Shown here: positions 13,502-25,473 of the stretch, one piece after another
Layout: each line of letters starts with the position of its first letter
Position numbering within the stretch: position 1 is the stretch's first letter
DNA from: Coniferiporia sulphurascens
Lineage: Eukaryota > Basidiomycota > Agaricomycetes > Hymenochaetales > Hymenochaetaceae
Assembly: GCA_002794785.1 (NCBI GenBank)
Contig: NBBA01000011.1
Span: 62,001-126,000 of the forward strand
Direction of reading: 5' to 3'
Length of the DNA stretch: 64,000 nucleotides
Position numbers and translations under genes: made by a program
The notes under the pieces: generated by a model
The model's input: only the letters and a program-made list of their open reading frames with translations
Database searches by the model: none
Told to the model about the DNA's origin: nothing

Positions 13502-15872
13502 TTATCCTGGAAGGTATTGTAATATAAGCAGGAGCTGATGGCGAGTAATGCAGCCACAGGTCCATAGAACAATCTAGCCATTAATTCTTCAAATACATGA
13601 TAATGATTGACCGTGCCTCCGTTTGACAAACCTCGGACCTCGATGCTTGAAGCTCGGTTGTCTCCTCTAATTACTTTGTAATTTGCCCTTACCTCTAATA
13701 TATTAATTCGGCAGCCAGCAAGCGAAATTGTGACGTAAGAAATATCGAGTCGTGCCGTCGCAGCACGGGTTGTCCTTGTCGATTAGGGATTTCTTCGTGA
13801 ACGATTCAGACCAAGAGCATACATCCAAGTTGCTACAACTATAAACTTCACATGGCGTGTGACCCAAATGTAGTCGCATCGAGATTACCAATCCATAATT
13901 CCAACGGTCGGGTCTACTGAGCGTCATATCCACCTGTAGAGCAGTAGTTTCCTTTTTTTAAACCCATCATGTTTGTTTTGGGGCCAACTCACTTAGTATT
14001 TGATCTTATCACAATGGAATATTGACCTTAAGTTAGGAGCCATGTGCCGTCTTTCGTCGCCACGCAGTGAACCTTGTTTCAGTGTTGTGCGTTTCCCGCA
14101 GGATCTCGCAGGGATCAATTGGCAGGAAATTAGGAATCCACAGTGCGTCGTGGGAACCTCACCATGGTAACCTGATTTAGAAAATTAGGTTACCTTTGCG
14201 CACGGCTTACGTGTTAAATTGTCCAGAATGGGAGTCTCCCCTTGCGCGTGCCTTTCCCTTCGGTCGCTTGTTCTCTCTTTACTTTTACTTCAGTGCCCTG
14301 TGTATTCGTACCACCCCTCCACTTGCTTTCTACCACGTTACCCGACGTTCATCGCATCGCAGCTTCCTTTCCTCCTTATTTCGTCTAGAGCGCCGCGCGG
14401 CCCTGCCCAGTTCTGACAATGTAACATAACATTTAATTCTCTCTCTCTCTTATGCGAGAAGGTACTGACTCTCAATCGTTCAGCATCGAAAATGGACATA
14501 CAAGGAAGAAAAGCAGCTGTATGCTTGTCTGTGCAAGGTCCTTTCTATCCACGCAATCCAAGTTCGCTGCCTTTCAAACAGGCTAGAAAGAGATAAAGGA
14601 GGATTTGCCTTTTGAAAATGGGTACATGTACAGTACTTTTCAAAAGGAATATGTCCGACGTCTTTCGTATCTTTTACGGGTGAGCTTGCGTGTATAACAT
14701 GCGGTATCTAAATATGTAAGGTAAGGCGAATCTATCACTAACCGTTTGTCTGGACCCTTAAAAAGACGGCGTTGGCGGCGGTGTCAAACTGTCTGTCTGA
14801 TACGCATACCCATTATTCATTATGAGTGTCCGAATTTGGCTGATTCATCGGTTTTAAGCAAATGGTTTTCCATGCAAGGGACTCGGGCGAATAGCATACT
14901 GGTAGAATGTATTCTTCGCACGTTGGTCTCAAATGATCTATGGCGCAACTGTTAGATTAACTGTCAACCTCAAGTCCGGGCTCCACGCTTGAAAAAAACG
15001 TAGGCAAGGGACGCTCCCGGTGACTCCAATCCAAACACATGATCGTCAGAAAGTCTAGTAATCATGAGCTATCCGCGAGCGAGAAGAGAAAGAGGCTTTC
15101 TTTATGAGAATTTGCTTCATAAGCTTGGATTATACAATTGCTTTGTAACGGGCTGCGGGCACAGCGGATTTCTCTCGGTTTGGTATCCCATTGGGTTCTT
15201 GTCGGCACTTTTAGGGCACCAGCAAATACTAAATACACCGGCACAATCTGTCTCGGTCTATTCGCTTGGATCTGACGCGTCCACGGTTGCCTGTCTTCCC
15301 GTTTTGCAAAAAAGCAGCTGACTGTTGGACTTCTTCGGGAAACACTAACTTTATCTACACTGGATTTCTTTCTGCGTTAGCTATGTGCGAATCGACCGCT
15401 TAAAGCTTTCAGAAATCCCTAACTGTTGCGTGCTGTGGATTGCGCACGCAATCTTCCGCACTCAGTCAGCAATGCGCTCCTTCGATTTGGGAGTGGCACT
15501 ATCTCTAAAGGTGGACGTACGAACGACGGCAATCGTGATCACAGAAACCCCGCAGAGGCACTCAAAGGCCGTTCGAGCGTCATTAGTAACTCTCCGGAGC
15601 GAATGGAAACGTCTTGTATAGCAATATCCCCAAAGTCTCCAGACCCTCTAACCATACTGGGAAGTTATGCAGCCCCTTTGGAAGATGGGGACGGTCTACA
15701 ATTGTTGTGGTCAGAAATGCGTGTGTCAACGTGGATCGAGGAGTAAGCGGTTTAGTTGATCATCAAATCCAACGGTCTTAAAGTGTCTTCTGCGCCGCAA
15801 TGACTTCCAAAGCGGTTCGCGATGGAGGGCTTATAACGAATTCACATGAGGAATCTGAAGGCCTATCACTTT
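13502..15872. other. Intergenic DNA, duplicate of 3450-5990
   Basis: No intact gene. It has the same structure as copy A, including the scar near 14220-14420 where the C2H2-RING gene should be and the spacer leading to the DUF6533 gene. Confidence 0.55.
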
Positions 15873-16138
15873 TGTACAAAGATCTCAGCCCGGGTCAAAA
15901 GGACTCTATAACGTAGTAGTCTACCTGTACAAAGATCTAATATACGGGCGTCAATTCACGGGCGCTTATACAATAAATAGAAGACGCTCACCTCAGCCCG
16001 GGTCAAAAGGACTGAGGTGCGCGGCCGCCTCGGGCGCAACTATATGCGCCCGACTGTACAGTTTATGATGTATACTATATAATAGGGAAGAAGATCACCG
16101 CGAGCTGACACATATCTTACTAATCGCACATGTTCACA
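15873..16138. mobile_element. 266 bp TG...CA insertion with 5-bp TSD (small solo LTR or MITE-like)
   Basis: Comparison with unit 4, which reads CTATCACTTTCCCC, shows an insertion in unit 2. The insert is flanked on both sides by ACTTT (15868-15872 and 16139-16143), starts TGTACAAAG and ends GTTCACA. TG...CA ends with a 5-bp target duplication are typical of a solo LTR. Inside are two copies of TGTACAAAGATCT, two of CAGCCCGGGTCAAAAGGACT and a hairpin TCGGGCGC...GCGCCCGA. It has no coding capacity. No second copy is obvious in the window. Confidence 0.6.
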
Positions 16139-16185
16139 ACTTTCCCCAAAATCCCTGTTTGCTCTATTGATTTTTGAGACGCTGC

Positions 16186-17847
16186 ATGCTTTCTCGATTT
16201 AGGCTCTTGGACGACACTATCACCATCTGCCCTGACCATCTTGCTAATGGGGTCTTTAACAAACAGGCACATCTTTTCGCCAGAGTATCGGCCACAACAC
16301 TCCTTGCTTACGATATTTGTTGAGCGGTCGTTTCCTCTCTAATCGCATCCCGTTAACGAGGACTTTACAGTGATTACAATGGATAAGGAGGTGGACTTCT
16401 ACTCGATTACCATTCGGACGGATTTGTTGCACTGACATTAACGATGGTTGAAGGTCAAATATTTCTGGGTAAGAGCTCCGTCTCCAGAGCTTGGTGCGTT
16501 CTTAACATGTCGATGCAGAAGACTCCCTTCACGCCTATAACGTTTTTATACTTTCTGGTATCGTACTATACCTGCGCCCCCATCTGCAATGGTAGCTCAT
16601 CTACTTGCTTTATATCCTGCAGAACCACTATCTGGGTCTACTGGATGCTTTCGTGGATATCCATTGTGCGAGACAAGAATTGATGCTAACAGCCGTGGCA
16701 ACAATATTGAACAACTATTATTCACATTGCAGCGTTTACCCTCGGTGTAGCCGAAGCCTTGTATGTCCCGTTTAATGATAACGAGCTCAACAACTCCTGA
16801 CCTTGTTCGTTAGGTGTACGCATTGCGATATGTTTGTGTGGCGCCGAACCTACTAACCACCCTCAGCAGGTGATTTCATGTCTTGGTTCTACGAGATTTC
16901 TGGTACGTCCGACTCGTCCGTCAGTCGAGCCGTTTCGATAGTTATTCCCAGGTTGGGTTGGTATTCTTGCAATTGACGGTACTGTTCCTTGCCCAATTGT
17001 GAGGTTAACCGGACCTATGCTAAGGTATCGTCGTCTCAGCCATTCTCCTCATGAGGGTCATTGCGTTATACAAGCGAAGTAAGAGTGTCTAGTAGATTCA
17101 CCAGGCGGATAATCTAATAGTATCTGATCAGGTCAAAAATTGACCATGTACCTTTCTTTTCTATTCGTGGCTGAGGCAGCTGTTATGCTGTGGTGCATCG
17201 TGGGCAGTAAGAGAAGTGAGAACGATACAGTACCCACCAGTGCGTCCACCAACTAATCGTTCGGATCGCTTCAGTGCCCCTCGTAAAAATCGGGGATGCC
17301 ACTGAATGTGGGGTAAGCATTGAACTCCCGCAGCTGCTATTGGCCTTGTACTGGTACGGGGTTCTTCCGTACTCCTTATTCCACGGCTCATCTGCGTGCG
17401 TATGCGCTCATAGGCTTCCGTCGACGGTTTTAGAACTCGTCCTTCTGGTTCTCTCTGTACGCAAGGGCGTAGAGTTCTGGCGGGAAACGGCAGGGCTTAA
17501 AGGCTTCAGGTTGATGCATGTGCTCGTTCGGGACCAGGTCGTCTACTTTGTACTGTATGTGCCGTACCTCTTCGTTTTATCACACTCCACGCTTACGCTT
17601 ACATTTATGTTTTCCCCTCCCTTTTAGTGTCCTAGCATGCGGCGTAGTAAACGTGATCCTGATTTACGTCGGCGAAAGCATTGCGGGTGCAGCGGTATTT
17701 ACGAACGCGACTGCACCGTGCATACTCGGCAGCCGCATTTTGGTTAACCTCAAGGATGCAGCCTCACGGAACATGTACGCAGGAAGCCAGAGGAGGAATA
17801 ACAGTGACAGTGGGACGGCTGTCCTGAGCGATGTGCGTTTTGCGTGA
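16186..17847 (+). pseudogene. DUF6533 membrane protein, unit 2 (probably inactive)
   Basis: The start ATG gives MLSRFRLLDDTITI. Splicing gives AYDI-LITMDKE, the 15-nt micro-exon at 16454-16468 encodes VKYFW, and the next exon starts KTPFTPITFLYFLV. The C-terminal exon shows LYWYGVLPYSLFHGSS, ELVLLVLSVRKGVEFW and VRDQVVYFVLYVP. The last exon shows VLACGVVNVILIYV and ILGSRILVNLKDAASRN and ends SDVRFA. As in unit 1, the exon near 16735 is shortened and stops shortly after VYPRCSRSLV. The 266 bp insertion lies 47 bases upstream of the start codon. Most exons are intact, so loss may be recent. Confidence 0.58.
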
Positions 17848-19782
17848 GAGCGCATCGTGCGGGCGGTGATTTGCCATTGGGACTTCGAACTTTGGACTTT
17901 GAGCCTTCGAAGGGATTTTGGCGGAAGGGATGTGTGATGAAGCCCGCTCCGGGTCGGACGGCAATGTCAATCCTGAATTTTGATATGATACTCATGCTCG
18001 GGCTATATCTTAGAGTACCCAAGCATCGTCTGCTCAGTGGCTTGTTAAACCCAACGAGATAGAAAGGAAAGGGGGATCAAAGACATCTTGCTGGGTCACG
18101 CAGTCTACAGACTCTACACTGCATAGCCGATAATAGTGAACGTAGGTTATCATAGCTCAGGTGAAATTTGGATTATATACAGTAGTATGATAATCGTATG
18201 ACATGCAGCCTTCGGAGTACTGCCAGTGCTGGACCCCCCGCTCCGCCCTTTTTCGTACGTAATTTTTTGTTTTGTTTTATGGGTTTCCTTATTTATTTCA
18301 CGTACTTACATATAGATAGCTCTCAATCTAATCCGAATTCGTGTCTTCCGTTTTTCGCTACTAGTACTAATTCGCTTAAACTTGGAAATGGAATATGAAA
18401 TAAGAAGCCTTGTATTAAAAGGCTGCTGCTCCGGGCCTCCGAGTCCCAAGTCTGGCCCGACGAGATGCATATACATCATGTTGATACGCAGCATTGCAAT
18501 ATAGAAGCTTTTGTAATGTAGTTTTTTGCAGTGATGTACCAAGGTGAACCTTTTGTATCTGATTAAGCGCAGCCGCCTGAGGCCCTGAGTCACCGATATC
18601 AATAACTCGAGCCGTAAGATGGGCTCCGCCGGTGTGAGCAGTTACCAGTATGGTGTTTTCCTGATTTTGATTCTTCTTTTTTGTAGCTGCGTAGTTCGTT
18701 CCAAGGAAAGCTGGAGACAGTCTTCCGATATTGGTTTTGCGGCTTTTGCCCTAGTACATGGAGCGGCATTTTTTTAGAGCCTTATGTTTGTTTTGGGGGT
18801 CAGGGCCGATTAGTAATAAAACTTGCCACAATGGGGTACATCTTTGAACGACCTTATGTAAGAGCCCATTATCGTGTAGAACGGCATGGTGTTGGCCTCC
18901 CCCAGGCTCCCCGTGAGAATTTGAAACCAGTCCCGCGCAGCCCGCCTTCCCACTAATATTATAGGGAAAACACATCCTTTCATAGTTTTTACCCATTCTG
19001 GGTTTATTTTGATCTATTCGTTGGCTATGAAACGTGTTATGTTTATTTGGTTATTTGTCAGCTTGAATGAGATTACTAAAGCGATTACTAAAGTAGTTCC
19101 TATTTTGAGCAGTGCGTATAGTCGTCCGGGGTTTTTCATTGCACCTCAGTCCTTCATTTTTATTTGTGGACTGAGGTGAGTATCTTAGCATTCCTTTATA
19201 TGCTGATATCTGACTGTGATTAGCCTAAATTCTATCAAAACGACCACCAAAAGCTTTCATCAATCTCAGGCTCTAACTACTGTGCTATGGGTTGGGCGCA
19301 CAATCCACCCGGATTCCACCGCGTTCGGCGGCTGGTGATGCACTCCTTCAATTTGGGAGTGACTCGTCTCTTAAGGGGGACACACGAATAACAGCAATCG
19401 CGAACACAGGAATCCTCCCGGAGATACTCAAAGGCCGTCTTCGCGTCATTGGTTAATCTCCGGAGCGTATGAAATGATACGTTCTGCATAGCGATATCCG
19501 CAGCGCCTCCGGTCCCTCTGCTATACCAGAAGTTATGCAGCCCCGTTGGAAGACGAGGACTGTCCACAATTGTTGTGATCAGAAATGCATGTGTCAACGT
19601 GGATTAAAGAGTAATGAGTTTAGTTGATCATCAAATCCAACAGCTTCAAAGTGCACTCTGCGCCGCAATGACTTGACAAAGCGGTTCCGCGTCGGGGGTT
19701 ATAACGGTTTTGCATGAGGAATCTGAGGGCCTATCACTTTACCCGCTTTTCTGTTCGTCCTTCCTGCTCTATAAGACCCTGT
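17848..19782. other. Intergenic DNA between DUF6533 units 2 and 3
   Basis: No gene. It includes a flank block (about 18185-18400) repeated nearly exactly at 21797-22012, a second C2H2-RING deletion point near 18870-18900, and a hairpin CACCTCAGTCC...GGACTGAGGTG at about 19141-19175. The spacer that normally precedes DUF6533 starts near 19200. Confidence 0.5.
18185..18400. repeat. Near-identical direct repeat (copy 1 of 2)
   Basis: About 200 bases match 21797-22012 with only a few differences, for example TTCGCTACTAGTACTAATTCG against TTCGCTACCAGTACTAGCTCG. The sequence on both sides is much more diverged between the copies. Confidence 0.8.
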
Positions 19783-21469
19783 ATGCTTTCTCAATTAAAG
19801 CTCTTGGACGACACTGTCACCATCGGTCCTGGCAATCTTGCTAATGTGGTCTACAACAATCAAGTACAACTTTTTGCCAGAGTACCGTCCACAGCGCTCC
19901 TTGTTTACGATATTCGTTGAGTGGTCCTCCCAACTTCAATCATGTCTTGTTAATGAGGACTTGACAGTGATCGCAATGGACAAGGAGGTAGTCTCCAACT
20001 TCGTTATTTAGCCTTCGGGTGGATTTGTTGCGCTGACATTTTGATGGGTTGAAGGTCAAATATTTCTGGGTGAGAGCTTCATTTTCGGAGCTTGGTGTAT
20101 TCGTAACATGTCACTGCAGAAGACTCCCTTTACGCCTATAAGTTCTCTGTACTTTCTGGTATCGTACCATGCCTGCACCCCCGTCTGCAACAGTATCTGA
20201 CCTACTGGGTTTATATCCTACAGAACCGCTATCTGCTTCTATTAGAGTCTCTTATGGCTATCATTTGTTCGAGCAAAGAATTAATGTTAACAGCTGCGGC
20301 AACAATACTAAACAACAGTCGTTCACATTGCAGTATATACTCCTGGCATAACCGAAGCAACCGTATTCTTGTATATATTTCCTATCTAGTGGTTATGGGC
20401 TTGATAATTCTGACCTCGTTCGTCAGGTGTACATATCGCAATATGTTTATGTGGTACCAATTCAACTAACTCCCCTCCGCAGGTGAATTCTTGACTTGGG
20501 CATACGATATTTCTAGTACGTCCCTCCCGCCCTTCAGTCGAGCCGTTCTGATAGTTATTCCTAGATTGGGTCTGTATTCTTGCACTTGACGGTATTGTTT
20601 CTTTCCCAACTGTGGGCTTAACCGGATCTATGCTAAGGCACCGTCTTCTCAGCCATTCTTCTCATAAGGGTCATTGCGTTATACGGGCAAAGTGAGAGCG
20701 TCCATTATACTCACCAGACAGACAGTCTAATGGTATCTGATCAGGTCAAAAATTGACTGTGTGTCTTTCTTCTCTATTCGTGGCTGGGGCAGCTGTAATG
20801 CTGTGGTGCATCGTACGCACTCAACTCAGCACGAAAGGTGCGTACGATACGGTTCTTAATGGTGCGGACATCAGCTAATCATTCGGATCAATTCAGTGGT
20901 CCTTGTTAGAACCAGGGACGTCGCTGTATGTAGCGTAGGTATTGAAATCCCACAGCTGATCTTGACCTTGTACTGGTACGGGAGTCTTCCGTACCCTCTA
21001 GTCTACGGCTCAACTGTGCGCGTACGTGCTTATAGGCTTCCACCGACGGTTTTCGAGCTCGTCCTTCTGGTACTCTCTGTGCGCAAGGGCGCAGAGTACT
21101 GGCGAGAAACGGCAGGGCTCAAAGGCGTCATGCTGATGAACGTACTTGTCCGGGACCAGGTCGTCTACTTTGTCCTGTGTGTGCCGTACCCATTCGTCTT
21201 ACCCCACTCCATGCTTAAGCTTACGTTCACGTTCACGCCTCCCTTTTAGCGTCCTAGCATGCAGCGTGGCGGTCGTGGTCCTGAGCTACGTCGACAAAGG
21301 CGTCGAGAATGCAGCAACAATTATGAGCACAGCTGCATTGTGCATACTCGGCAGCCGCATTTTGATAAACCTTAAGGAGGCGGCTGCACGGAACGTGTAC
21401 GCGGGAAGCCAGAGCAGGAATATCAGTGAGAGCGGTGCGGTTGTTCTGAGCGATATGCGCTTTACGTGA
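19783..21469 (+). CDS. DUF6533 membrane protein, unit 3 (best-preserved copy of the array)
   Basis: The start ATG gives MLSQLKLLDDTVTIGPG. Joined exons give VYDI-LIAMDKE, the micro-exon VKYFW, then KTPFTPISSLYFLV. Unlike units 1, 2 and 4, the exon at about 20322 stays open through IYSWHNRSNRILVYISYL and LIILTSFVR, which looks like the family's long transmembrane helix. The C-terminal exon (to about 21180) shows LTLYWYGSLPYPL, FELVLLVLSVRKGAEYW and LVRDQVVYFVLCVP. The last exon carries VLACSVAVVVLSYVDKG and ILGSRILINLKEAAARN, ending SDMRFT at 21469. This is the likeliest functional copy, but I did not resolve every splice site between 20165 and 20320 and near 20480-20900. The family's function is unknown; plasma-membrane location is expected. 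Confidence 0.55.
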
Positions 21470-22565
21470 GGGCGTATCGCGCGGGCAGTGATTCGTGATT
21501 GGACTTTGAACTCCGACTTTGAGCTTCGGAAGGGATTTTGGAGGAAGGGATGTGTGATGAAACCCGCTCGAGTCGGACGGCAATGTAAATACTGTATTCT
21601 GATATGATACTTAGGTTCGGCCTGTACCTTCGAGTACCCAGGCATCGTCCGCACAGAGGCTTGTTAAACGCAACGAAATAGAATAAAAATAAAAGGGGAT
21701 CAAAGACGTCTTGCCGAGTCACGCAGTCCACACTGCACAACCGATATAGTGAACGTAGGTTACTCAAGGCTTGGGTGAAATTTGGATTTTATACAGTAGT
21801 ATGATAATCGTATGACATGCAGCCTTCGGAGTACTGCCAGTGCTGGACCCCCCGCTCCGCCCTTTTTCGTACGTAATTTTTTGTTTTGTTTTATGGGTTT
21901 CCTTATTTATTTCACGTACTTACATATAGATAGCTCTCAATCTAATCCGAATTCGTGTCTTCCGTTTTTCGCTACCAGTACTAGCTCGCTTAAACTTGGA
22001 AATGGAATATGAAATAAGAAGCCTTGTATTTAAAGGCTGCTGTTCCGGGCCTCCCAGTCCGAGTCCCAGATGTGTCCCGACGAGATACATTCACATCATG
22101 TTGATACGCAGCACTAAGATGTTGAAGCTTTTACCATGTAGCTCTGTACAGTGACGTACCAAGGTGGACCCTTTGAATCTGATTAAGCACCAGCACCAAT
22201 ATTAATAAATTGAGCTATAAGATAGGCTCCGCCGTGTGAGCAGTTTCCAGTATAGTGTTTTCCTGATTTTGATTATTCTTTTTTGCAGCTGCATAGCTCG
22301 TTCCAAGAAAGGCTGGAGACAGCCTTCAGATATTGGTTTCGTAGTACAGTACTTAAAGTGGTGGTTTTTTTAGAACCTTGTGTTTGTTTGGGGGGGGGGG
22401 AGGGGCTGATTAGTAATATAACTTGCCACAATGGGGTACTTACTAACCTGAATAACTTTATGTAAGAGGCGTAGAACGGCGTGACTCATTTCGCCAGTTG
22501 GCAACTGGCAACGACAACGAAGACGAAATTCTCTCGGCATTTACGAGTATGTCAATATCTGTGCG
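21470..22565. other. Intergenic DNA between units 3 and 4
   Basis: No gene. It contains the second copy of the 200-base block, then flank sequence like 18400-18870, and a G-run near 22390. From about 22480 it becomes the leader of the C2H2-RING pseudogene. Confidence 0.5.
21797..22012. repeat. Near-identical direct repeat (copy 2 of 2)
   Basis: Second copy of the block at 18185-18400, in the same orientation. Confidence 0.8.
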
Positions 22566-23694
22566 ATGGTCTTGCGATGCGCGCTTTGTTCACTCACGTT
22601 CCCATCAACACTTGCACGTCAGGTGCACGTCGACAGTTCTTCTTTACTACATCCGCGGTGTAACAGCTATAGTCGCAATTTTATCAGCTTTGATGCCTAC
22701 TCCTCGCACCGCAGCGCCACTCTAGCTCCGTTCATGGTAGAAATCACTGCGTGCAATGCTCGCGCTCTTTCACCATCCCTGCGGCGTTGCGGCAACATCT
22801 CCGGTCGGCGGCCATCCACCGCAACGAGCGCGTCGATAGGATTTCGACCGAGTCAACACCGACTCCCCGCTTGTCATCTCAGTCTGTAGGCATGAGGCGA
22901 TATGACAGCTGGCAAGGACAATCCTCGCGCGCAGAAAGAGCTGGGGCTGCTTCGTTATTCCAGTCGATCGGTCGTCGACCGCAAGCCCCCTAGAATGGAT
23001 GCAGCCGTCGCGGAAGCTTTATTTTCGCAGACTGCATGAGGGCAGTATGATAGGAAGCATTTCGACACAACATACTTTGACGACTCATCGTCTCACGCAG
23101 GCAGCGGCAATGAACATGGTGTCACCAATATTAGTGACTACCATGGAAACTACGTGTACCGGAGCTCGTCTGATTAAGAGGAATCGGACGATGAAGTTGA
23201 TTCTGACTCCTTGCTCATTCTGATAATGATTTTTTGGATACCAGCCTTCAGACACCTTACGCACAGAGAACCGATTTATCTCGGAGCACGCGTATACTCA
23301 TATTCCTCTGTATACACGTCAAGTTTCACGTTTAGGCGACGTAGCTCCAGATATTGGACCTGTATCCTCCGCAGTACTCACGAGTGAGTCTGCTAGCAGA
23401 GAACTGAGGACATCGACCATATCGGAGGATTTGTCAGCGGAGGCGGTATTGGCGCGAGCAGTGTCGTCGGGTGCCGGCACTGGATATACGTCCACTTTGT
23501 CTTAAGCACAAAGCGTGATTATGTTCTCTGCACGCGGTAGGTCCTTGCCTTCTGAACCCTACGTTTATTTTCACGGATGTGTCACTATTGTTTTTAGCCG
23601 CATTAACCATTTTCTGAGGAAAACACGTCAATGCCCCATTTTTCGCTCGCGCATGGAGATCCAGGGCCTTCGGCGAGTATATCTGACTCTTCAC
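22566..23694 (+). pseudogene. C2H2-RING protein, unit 4 copy (degenerate)
   Basis: The start MVLRCALCSLTFPS matches the intact gene at 59428. The second finger reads CNSY, so one Cys ligand is lost. The frame then shifts: CSRSFTIPAALRQHL appears in another frame around 22751-22990 and stops at RRPQAP. The acidic Ser/Asp-rich middle is out of frame, and the first half of the RING is shortened around 23490-23530. The RING C-terminal exon at about 23600 reads RKTRQCPIFRSR instead of CPVC, so another zinc ligand is lost. It is followed on the same strand by DUF6533 unit 4. Confidence 0.8.
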
Positions 23695-25473
23695 TTGTCC
23701 GGAGGAGTCTATTCTTGTCGTTTTTTTGCTATCAAGTTAGTATTTTTCATACCCGTATTTCTATTGTTTCAATAACCTTTTTTCAGTCTCGCCCATAACC
23801 TCTCCTTTCCACTGCAATTGACTAAATCTGGCACCGCCTGTCCTTCCTTTTTCTCGGTACCCTGTGTACTCGTATCCCGACCATTTGCTTTCTATTATGT
23901 TATCAGACACTCGGCGCATCGCAATTCCCTTTCCTCCTTGTTTCGTCAAGAGCACCGCGGGGCCGAGCCCAGTTCTAGCAATGTAACATATTATATAATC
24001 CCTTCTTTCTCTTATGCGAGCAGGTACTGACTGTCAATCGTGCAACACTGCAAATGTGCATACAACGAGGATAAACGGCTGTAAACTTGTCATCTGTGCT
24101 TCGCCCCTTCTATCTACGCAGTCAAGGTTTGCAATCCCTCAAACAGGTCGATGTTCAGACGGAGGGAAAAGATGGTTTGCCTTCTGAAGGCGGGTGCATG
24201 TGCAATTCTTTTCAAGATGAATTTGTTCAACGTCTTTCGTCAACTCGTCTTTTTCCAGGTGAGCCTCACATATAATGTGCGAGATCACGACTCGTAACTA
24301 AAAGGTGAGGCCAATCTAAATAATGACCGTTCATCCGGATCCCTATAAAGGCGGCGCTAGCGACGGTGTCAAACTGTCCGCATGATACACATATCTGTTC
24401 TTCGCGATGAGGGTCAGAATTTGGCTGATTCATTGATTCCTAGCCGGATGGTTTTCCACGCAAAGGACCCAGGCGAATGGCGTTCCAGTCAACTGTATTC
24501 TTCGCACGACGGTTTAAAAACGTTCTGTGGCGCGATTGTTAGATTAACTGTCTAGCTCACGTCTGGGTTCCGCAAGGGATGCTCCTGGCGACTCAACCCA
24601 AACACATAGATATCAAATCGTCCGGTAGTTATGGGCTATCCGCGGGCAAAATGAGAATGAACCTTTCTTTATGGGAGGTTGCTTCATAATCTTGGAATAC
24701 TGGTCCTGCTTTGCAACTGGTTGGGTCTCAGCGGGTTTCTATCAATTGACATCTAATCTGGTTCTTGTCGGCGTTTCTAGGGCTCTAGCAATTACTGAGT
24801 ACATCGGTACGAACTGTCTCGGTTCACTCGTTTGGATCTGACACGTGCACGTTGCCTGTCTTTCCGTTTTTGCCAAAAGGCAGCTGACTGTTGGACTTCT
24901 TCGGGAAACACTAACTTTATCCACTCTGGATTTGTTCCGATGTCTGCGTTAGTTATGTGCGAAGCGACCGCGAAATCCCCAACTGCTGTGTGCTGTGGGT
25001 TGGGCGCGCAATCTTCCGTACTCAGTCAGCAATGCGCTCCTTCGATTTGGGAGTGGCCTTGTTTCTTAAGGAGGACGTACGAACGACGGCAATCGTGATC
25101 ACAGAAACCCCGCAGAGGCACTCAAAGGCCGTTCGAGCGTCATTAGTAACTCTCCGGAGCGAATGGAAACGATTTGTATAGCGATCTCCCCAAAGCCTCC
25201 AGGCCCCTTAACTATACTGGGAAGTTATGCAGCCCCTTTGGAAGACGAGGACGGTCTACAATTGTTGTGGTCAGAAATGCGTGTGTCAACGTGGATCAAG
25301 GAGTAAGCGGTTTAGTTGATCATCAAATCCAACGGTCTTAAAGTGTCTTCTGCGCCGCAATGACTTCCAAAGCGGTTCGCGATGGAGGGCTTATAACGAA
25401 TTCACATGAGGAATCTGAAGGCCTATCACTTTCCCCAAATCTCTGTTTGCTCTATTGATTTTTGAGACGCTGC
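23695..25473. other. Spacer between C2H2-RING and DUF6533 in unit 4
   Basis: No gene is recognised. The sequence is colinear with the spacers at 4480-6060, 14280-16185, 42378-43300 and 56151-58265. It is where the RING gene's terminator and the DUF6533 promoter should be. Confidence 0.5.

Larger units (their letters stand above)
10050..18100. repeat. Copy B of the ~10 kb tandem segmental duplication
   Basis: Direct repeat of 1-8050 carrying the second NRPS-like gene and DUF6533 unit 2. It differs from copy A by small indels throughout and by a private 266 bp TG...CA insertion at 15873-16138. Confidence 0.88.
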
